From an uncultured Bacteroides sp. (lineage in GTDB: Bacteria > Bacteroidota > Bacteroidia > Bacteroidales > Bacteroidaceae), in assembly GCA_944320865.1 (NCBI GenBank), contig CALUJC010000035.1:1-36472 (forward strand): a stretch of 36,472 nucleotides of DNA, in the 5' to 3' direction. The notes under the pieces are model-generated. The model was not told the DNA's origin. It worked only from the letters and a program-made list of their open reading frames with translations, and searched no databases. Positions 31,464 through 36,472 of the stretch are shown piece by piece. Positions within the stretch are counted from its first letter, which is position 1. The number at the start of each line of letters is the position of its first letter. Made by a program: the position numbers and the translations under genes.

Positions 31464-33137
31464 ATGAAACACATGTTACAAATTTGTTGCAAAAATAATA
31501 ATATTTATAAAGAATTCCCCGTTGGGAGCAGTCTTTTAGAGATTTATTCTGCATTAGACCTCGATTTCCCCTACCAAGTGGTAAGCGCACGGGTGAACAA
31601 CCGCTCCGAAGGACTGAACTTCCGGGTCTACAACAACAAGGATGTGGAGTTTCTGGACGTGCGCAACCCCTCGGGCATGCGCACCTATGTGCGCTCGCTG
31701 TGTTTCATACTCTATAAGGCTGTGAGCGAGCTGTTTCCCAAAGGCAAACTGTATGTAGAGCACCCGGTGTCGAAGGGTTACTTCTGCAACCTGCGCATCG
31801 GGCGGCCCATCGAGCTGGAAGACGTGCAGGCCATCAAGAAGCGGATGCAGGAAATCATTGCTGAGGATATCCCCTTCCACCGCACGGAGTGCCACGTGAC
31901 GGAGGCGGCGCGCATCTTCAGCGAGCGGGGCATGAACGACAAAGTGAAACTGCTGGAGACGTCGGGCGACTTGTACACCTATTATTATACGCTGGGCGAC
32001 ACGGTGGACTATTACTATGGCAACCTGCTGCCCAGCACGGGCTTCATCAAGCTGTTCGACATCGTGAAGTATTACGACGGCCTGCTGTTGCGCATCCCCA
32101 GCAAAGAGAACCCCAATGTGCTGGAAGATGTGGTAAAACAGGAAAAAATGCTGGACGTGTTCAAAGAACACTTGCGCTGGAACCACATCATGGGCCTGAG
32201 CAATGTGGGCGACTTCAACCATGCCTGCGAAGACGGGCATGCCACCGACCTCATCAAGGTGGCCGAGGCTTTGCAAGAGAAAAAGATAGCACAGATAGCC
32301 GATGACATTTATCACCGGGGCGACGGCGACCGGCGCGTCAAACTGGTACTTATATCGGGGCCGTCGTCGTCGGGAAAAACCACCTTCAGCAAGCGGCTCT
32401 CCATCCAGCTGATGACCAACGGGCTGAAGCCTTACCCCATCTCGCTGGACGACTACTTTGTAGACCGCGACCAGACGCCGCGCGACACCAATGGAGACTA
32501 CGACTATGAATCGCTCTACGCCCTCGACTTGAAGCTGTTCAACGAGCAGTTGCAAGCCCTGCTGCGTGGGGAAGAAGTGGAACTGCCCCATTACAACTTC
32601 ACTGCCGGGCGCAAAGAGTTCAGGGGAGACAAACTGCACATAGACGACAACACCATCCTCATCCTGGAAGGCATCCATGCCCTGAACCCCGAATTGACGC
32701 CACAGATTCCCGACGAGAACAAATACAAAATCTACGTATCGGCACTTACCACCATTTCGCTGGACGACCACAACTGGATTCCCACGACCGACAACCGGCT
32801 GGTGCGCCGCATCATACGCGACTACAACTACCGGGGAAACTCTGCCCGCGAAACCATAGCGCGCTGGCCCAGCGTACGCGCCGGCGAAGACAAGTGGATA
32901 TTCCCCTACCAGGAGAATGCCGACGTGATGTTCAACTCGGCCTTGCTGTTCGAGTTTGCCGTGCTGCGCTACCACGTGGAGCCCATCCTGAACAGCGTGC
33001 CCCGCAACTGTCCGGAGTATGCCGAGGCCTACCGCCTGCTGAAGTTCATCAAATACTTCACGCCGGTGCAGGACAAGGAAATCCCGCCGACCTCCCTGCT
33101 GAGGGAGTTCCTGGGGGGGAGCAGCTTCAAATATTGA
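31464..33137 (+). CDS. TGS/ThrRS-like-domain nucleoside (uridine) kinase fusion
   Basis: A 557-residue protein. The N-terminal ~60 residues are TGS-like, the next ~200 resemble the second additional (editing) domain of threonyl-tRNA synthetase, and the C-terminal half is a uridine-kinase/phosphoribulokinase P-loop domain with Walker A GPSSSGKT at 299-306, SLDDYFVDRDQTP, and ILILEGIHALNP. Such fusions are known in Bacteroidetes and Thermotoga; the kinase presumably phosphorylates uridine or cytidine, and the role of the TGS/SAD part is unclear. The start at 31464 is preferred because of the upstream promoter and AGAGGAAA site. Confidence 0.9.
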   Translation: MKHMLQICCKNNNIYKEFPVGSSLLEIYSALDLDFPYQVVSARVNNRSEGLNFRVYNNKDVEFLDVRNPSGMRTYVRSLCFILYKAVSELFPKGKLYVEHPVSKGYFCNLRIGRPIELEDVQAIKKRMQEIIAEDIPFHRTECHVTEAARIFSERGMNDKVKLLETSGDLYTYYYTLGDTVDYYYGNLLPSTGFIKLFDIVKYYDGLLLRIPSKENPNVLEDVVKQEKMLDVFKEHLRWNHIMGLSNVGDFNHACEDGHATDLIKVAEALQEKKIAQIADDIYHRGDGDRRVKLVLISGPSSSGKTTFSKRLSIQLMTNGLKPYPISLDDYFVDRDQTPRDTNGDYDYESLYALDLKLFNEQLQALLRGEEVELPHYNFTAGRKEFRGDKLHIDDNTILILEGIHALNPELTPQIPDENKYKIYVSALTTISLDDHNWIPTTDNRLVRRIIRDYNYRGNSARETIARWPSVRAGEDKWIFPYQENADVMFNSALLFEFAVLRYHVEPILNSVPRNCPEYAEAYRLLKFIKYFTPVQDKEIPPTSLLREFLGGSSFKY

Positions 33138-33222
33138 CGCATCTGCAATAAAAAAACTGCCCTGCGAAGTATATCATACTGAAGAATACCGTAACTTTAC
33201 GCCGGATAAAACTTCAGACAAT

Positions 33223-34611
33223 ATGAAAAAAGTTATCGGTATTCTTATTTTCATAGCATTATGCTATGCCAGCCAACCCGTGGCAGCACAACAGAGCGGG
33301 GATGACTTGAAAGGACAGGCCCAAGAGTGCCTGGACAAAAAAGACTACACCAAAGCACGCTACCTGTTCCTGCAAGCTTACTACGCATACGCCACGGGCA
33401 CGCAATACGACAAAGCCGTGACCTGCGGCGTGCAGGCCAGCGCCCTCTACCACCGGGAGAATTACAACCAGGAAGCCTTTGAACTGCTCGCCTCCGTGGA
33501 ACAAACCGTGAAGGCCGGCGAACAGAAAAGCGGAAAAGCCATGCCTGCCCTGCACTACCCCATCACGAAGGAACGCCTAAACATATACACCAAGCAACGC
33601 ACCGCCGCCCGCGCCAAAGACCAGCTGGCACAGCTGGAGAACTGGGCCAAGGCCGCACAAAACGACTCGCTGGACGCCGACCTGCTCCGCACCAAGACAA
33701 GATACTACTATGCCTTCGGCCTGGACGCGCAAGGCGATGCCGCCGTCCGTGCCTTCATCAGCCGCCACGACTCCATACAACAACTGGCCGCACAAGCGCA
33801 ATACGACACGCTGAACGCCCGCTACCAAGACAGCCTGCAGGACATCGTGAATAAAGACATCGCGCTGACAAGCCGCCAATACATCATTGCCGGCCTGGGC
33901 ATACTGGCTGCCCTGCTGGCAGGCGCACTGGTGCTGGGCGCCATAGCCCTGCTGCGCCTGCTGGCCAAAAACCGCAAGCAACAGAAAATCATCCAAACAG
34001 TGAATGAGCACAATGCTTTGAAGACAAAGTTTATACGGAACATATCCGCACAGATGACCCCCACACTCGATTCGCTGGACACGACTTCACCCGCCGTACA
34101 GGCACTGAAAGCATTTTCAGCACATATTGAAGAATTGTCTGTCCTGGAAGACTCGCTTACCGAGCCATACGAGCTGGAAGAGACCAATGCACTGACATTC
34201 TGCGAAAGCATTGCCGACAAAATAAAAGGAAACGTCAAAGAGGGTGTCACCGTGATGGTGAATGCCCCCAAACTATCCGTAAAAATCAACCGGGAACATG
34301 TAGAGAAAATATTAACCCACCTCCTGCAAAACGCCGCTGAACATACTCCTGCGGATGGGAAGATTTGGCTGGACTTCAAGAAACGCGGGGCACATACCCA
34401 GCAGTTCGTTGTAAGCGACACCGGATGTGGCATCCCCGAAGAGCAGCAGGCCGACCTGTTCAAGCCCTTTGCCAAAGTACAGGACCTGGCGAAAGGTGAC
34501 GGACTGGGACTGCCCATCTGTTCACTGGAAGCCACAAAGATGAACGGCAGCCTCACGTTTGACGCCTCCTATACCAAAGGGGCACGGTTCGTGCTGGAAC
34601 TGCACGCTTGA
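33223..34611 (+). CDS. TPR-containing histidine-kinase-like protein without phospho-accepting histidine
   Basis: A 462-residue protein: signal peptide to about residue 23, a helical TPR-like extracytoplasmic domain (about 25-215), one membrane segment (219-246), and a cytoplasmic HATPase_c domain with N box LLQNAAEHTP (Asn370), G1 DTGCGIP (399-405) and G2 GDGLGL (425-430). In the dimerisation helix the expected NISHExRTPL reads NISAQMTPTL, Ala276 replacing the histidine. ATP binding should be intact, but autophosphorylation at the usual site is not possible. No response regulator is adjacent. An upstream TAACTTTA (33192-33199) resembles a -7 box. Confidence 0.88.
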   Translation: MKKVIGILIFIALCYASQPVAAQQSGDDLKGQAQECLDKKDYTKARYLFLQAYYAYATGTQYDKAVTCGVQASALYHRENYNQEAFELLASVEQTVKAGEQKSGKAMPALHYPITKERLNIYTKQRTAARAKDQLAQLENWAKAAQNDSLDADLLRTKTRYYYAFGLDAQGDAAVRAFISRHDSIQQLAAQAQYDTLNARYQDSLQDIVNKDIALTSRQYIIAGLGILAALLAGALVLGAIALLRLLAKNRKQQKIIQTVNEHNALKTKFIRNISAQMTPTLDSLDTTSPAVQALKAFSAHIEELSVLEDSLTEPYELEETNALTFCESIADKIKGNVKEGVTVMVNAPKLSVKINREHVEKILTHLLQNAAEHTPADGKIWLDFKKRGAHTQQFVVSDTGCGIPEEQQADLFKPFAKVQDLAKGDGLGLPICSLEATKMNGSLTFDASYTKGARFVLELHA

Positions 34612-34613
34612 GG

Positions 34614-34714
34614 AATGAAGAACTAAAAATGAAGAATCGCGCTTTGCGCAAAATGAAGAATTGCCCTGCGGCATCCTTGAGAGTTCTTCATTCTTCATTT
34701 TTTAGTTCTTCATT
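34614..34714. repeat. ATGAAGAA word-repeat element, copy 2
   Basis: The left arm (34614-34637) and right arm (34690-34714) are inverse copies, 24 of 25 positions, of a word string with AATGAAGAACTAAAAA. Between them are a GCGC-TTT-GCGC hairpin and AATGAAGAATTGC. Part order and many bases match 16013-16110. It fills the gap between two convergent genes. Confidence 0.85.
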
Positions 34715-34719
34715 AAAAC

Positions 34720-36093
34720 TTATCTCATCGCCTCCACCTCGTCGGGCGTCAGGGGGATTTTCTTGCCCAGACGGCGGGCACCGGTTTCTGTAATCAGGTA
34801 ATCCTCCTCGTTGCGGATACCACCAAAGTGGCGGTACTCTTCCACCTTGTCATAGTTGATGAAGTCGGTGAACTTCTTCTGCCCGCGCCACAGGTCTATC
34901 AGCTCGGGGATGAAGTAAATGCCCGGTTCCACGGTGTGCACAAAGCCAGGCTCCAGCGGGATGGCCAGGCGTTGGCTCTTGCGCCCGAACTGCGTGCTCT
35001 TGGGCTGGCCGTCGTATCCTACCCATATCTCGCCCAGGTTCTCCATGTCGTGCACATCCAAGCCCATCATGTGTCCCAGTCCGTGGGGATAGAACAAGGC
35101 ATGGGCGCCCTCGCGCACGGCATCTTCGGCATTGCCTTTCATCAGTCCCAGCTCCTTCAGTCCTTCCACCATGACACGTGCCGAAAGGTCGTACACGTCC
35201 ATATAAGGGATGCCTGGCCGTAGTGCCTTGACCGACTCCAAGTGCATGGCGTTCTGCACCTCGTACACGGCGCGCTGGCGGGGGGTAAACGTCTTGTCGA
35301 CGGGGATGGTGGACGACATGTCGCCCGCATAGCCCGACGGCACTTCTGCCCCTGCATCTATGAGGAACAGCTGGCCGGATTGTATCTTGTTGCCGTGGTA
35401 GTGGTTGTGCAGCGTCTGCCCGTTGATGGTGGCAATGGTGGCAAACGACAATTCGCAGTTGTTCTGCTCGGCCACGTGGTTCATTTCGGCCACCACCTCA
35501 TACTCGTACATGCCGGGGCGGATGAAGCGCGTGGCGGCAATGTGCATGTCGGCCGTCACGTTACAGGCCTTCTCTATCTCCTCTATTTCCTCGGCCGACT
35601 TGTGGTTGCGCTGTGCCACCACGGCACGGATGAAGGGGACAGAACCCTCTTGGTGGGCAGGCGGAAGGCCCAGCCAGTCCATGAGCTTCAGCTTGTGCTC
35701 GGCACGGTAGGGCGGCAGGTAGTGGATAGTTTGCCCCCGCTGCACGGCCCGGTGCAGGTAGTTCACGACGTCGGCATAGGGGCGCGTCTCGCCGATGCCC
35801 ACCCGTTCGCTCTTCTCGTGCAAGGTAGGCTGGGTGCCCATCCACACGATGTAGTCGATGCTGAGTTCGTCGCCGAAGATAATCTCCCTGTCCTCATCGA
35901 TATCGATAATGGCCGCCAGCCCTGCAAACGACAACCCGAAATAATACAAAAACGTGGAGTCTTGCCTATAGCGGAAGGTATTGTCCTCGTAATTCAGTCC
36001 CTGTTCATCATTCCCCAGGAACAACAAGACTCCCGAGCCAACTTGTTTCTTCAGCGTGGCCCTGCGCTGGATGTAAGTTTCCTTGGCAAACAT
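34720..36093 (-). CDS. pepP: Xaa-Pro aminopeptidase (M24B)
   Basis: A 457-residue metallopeptidase that cuts the residue before an N-terminal proline-second peptide bond. The N-terminal aminopeptidase-P domain (about 1-170) is followed by a pita-bread fold with the dinuclear metal ligands LIDAGAE (Asp), YAGDMSS (Asp), PHGLGHMMGLDVHD (His), TVEPGIY (Glu) and GGIRNEED (Glu). Length fits the family. No signal peptide, so cytoplasmic. A -7 box TAAGTTTG (36165-36158) lies upstream, without TTG. Confidence 0.95.
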   Translation of the reverse strand: MFAKETYIQRRATLKKQVGSGVLLFLGNDEQGLNYEDNTFRYRQDSTFLYYFGLSFAGLAAIIDIDEDREIIFGDELSIDYIVWMGTQPTLHEKSERVGIGETRPYADVVNYLHRAVQRGQTIHYLPPYRAEHKLKLMDWLGLPPAHQEGSVPFIRAVVAQRNHKSAEEIEEIEKACNVTADMHIAATRFIRPGMYEYEVVAEMNHVAEQNNCELSFATIATINGQTLHNHYHGNKIQSGQLFLIDAGAEVPSGYAGDMSSTIPVDKTFTPRQRAVYEVQNAMHLESVKALRPGIPYMDVYDLSARVMVEGLKELGLMKGNAEDAVREGAHALFYPHGLGHMMGLDVHDMENLGEIWVGYDGQPKSTQFGRKSQRLAIPLEPGFVHTVEPGIYFIPELIDLWRGQKKFTDFINYDKVEEYRHFGGIRNEEDYLITETGARRLGKKIPLTPDEVEAMR

Positions 36094-36472
36094 AATCTTT
36101 CGGTTTATATTTTATGGCTATTCCATGCGCCTCCCCCTTTGCGGGGCGAACGACAAGCAAACTTACGGGAAAAAAACGGAAAAACCTCGCGATTCGGCAG
36201 AAAAAAGCGCGCCGGCGCCACGGCTTTTTCATTGTGAGTATTTTCAGAATGCCGCCAGGCTTGTCCTCACCACCTCACCCCCCTTTCCCACCGGACGGGT
36301 TTTCACCGGCGCTGCTTGCGGCGGGGGAAGCCCTATGAGGAAGGGGGTGTGCTATGCTATGCTTTACTATGCTATGTGTACCAAAGTACACTTTCTCTAC
36401 GTGAGTTCGGGATAATAAAGTTCTAAAAAAAATAGGTAATCACAAGTATTTTTCGTAACTTTATATCTGACA
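36094..36472. other. gap at the right edge, no complete gene
   Basis: Nothing but the pepP -7 box was found at the left. GTGTAC-CAAA-GTACAC (36376-36391) is a perfect 6-bp hairpin, preceded by TATGC words. The AT-rich end may be the promoter region of a gene beyond the window. Confidence 0.5.

Noticed and set aside
31384-31590. N-terminal extension of the Na/Pi cotransporter
   Set aside because: It lies mostly within the divergent nucleoside kinase gene, and the family starts at MEYSFYDLL.

Overview
This window looks like a chromosomal segment of a gut-type Bacteroidales, most probably Bacteroides or a close relative with a rather G+C-rich genome. The evidence is threefold. Many promoters carry the Bacteroidetes primary-sigma pattern, a -7 box TAnnTTTG with TTG or TTTG about 19-20 bp upstream. 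Several families are typical of Bacteroides (DUF3836, DUF2975 clusters, the TGS-nucleoside kinase fusion, a two-domain Na/Pi-PhoU transporter). The lipoproteins and regulators are also of Bacteroides type. No plasmid, phage or intact insertion sequence was recognised.

Layout. 1-6.4 kb: a tRNA-Leu cut by the left edge, a GDP-mannose enzyme (manC), a HIT-family hydrolase, greA with a terminator-like hairpin in its leader, a thioredoxin-fold lipoprotein without the CXXC pair, and pnp. 6.3-8.6 kb: the ptb-buk pair, which makes ATP from butyryl-CoA-type thioesters. A candidate small RNA lies between it and pnp. 8.6-12.7 kb: a redox cluster (Tat-type aldo/keto reductase lipoprotein, a six-cluster membrane ferredoxin protein, a divergent Tat-type flavodoxin-ferredoxin), followed by a convergent AraC regulator. 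14.0-16.6 kb: an LD-carboxypeptidase, an M28/glutaminyl-cyclase-like lipoprotein and SufE.

16.6-21.7 kb is the most unusual region. It is a one-strand array of four divergent DUF2975 membrane proteins, all ending in the same short tail, together with a small YozG-like HTH regulator, a CPBP intramembrane protease, a DUF3836 secreted protein and at least four very small membrane proteins. It is broken up by tandem-word repeats. 21.7-22.4 kb: a gene-poor stretch with operator-like repeats, a hairpin repeat and a 291-bp element bounded by perfect 16-bp inverted repeats. 22.4-26.0 kb: ribF and a P-type Ca2+ ATPase in one operon.

26.1-28.9 kb: a SUMF1-like lipoprotein, then an A+T-richer overlapping pair (ABC-type ATPase plus DUF4276/TOPRIM-like protein) that resembles an anti-phage module. 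29.4-36.1 kb: rubredoxin with a very strong terminator, a Na/Pi cotransporter diverging from a TGS/uridine-kinase fusion, a histidine-kinase-like protein without its phospho-accepting histidine, and Xaa-Pro aminopeptidase. A second theme runs through the window: at least six intergenic spaces hold inverted or tandem arrays of short words, and two of these (16.0 and 34.6 kb) are copies of one element.
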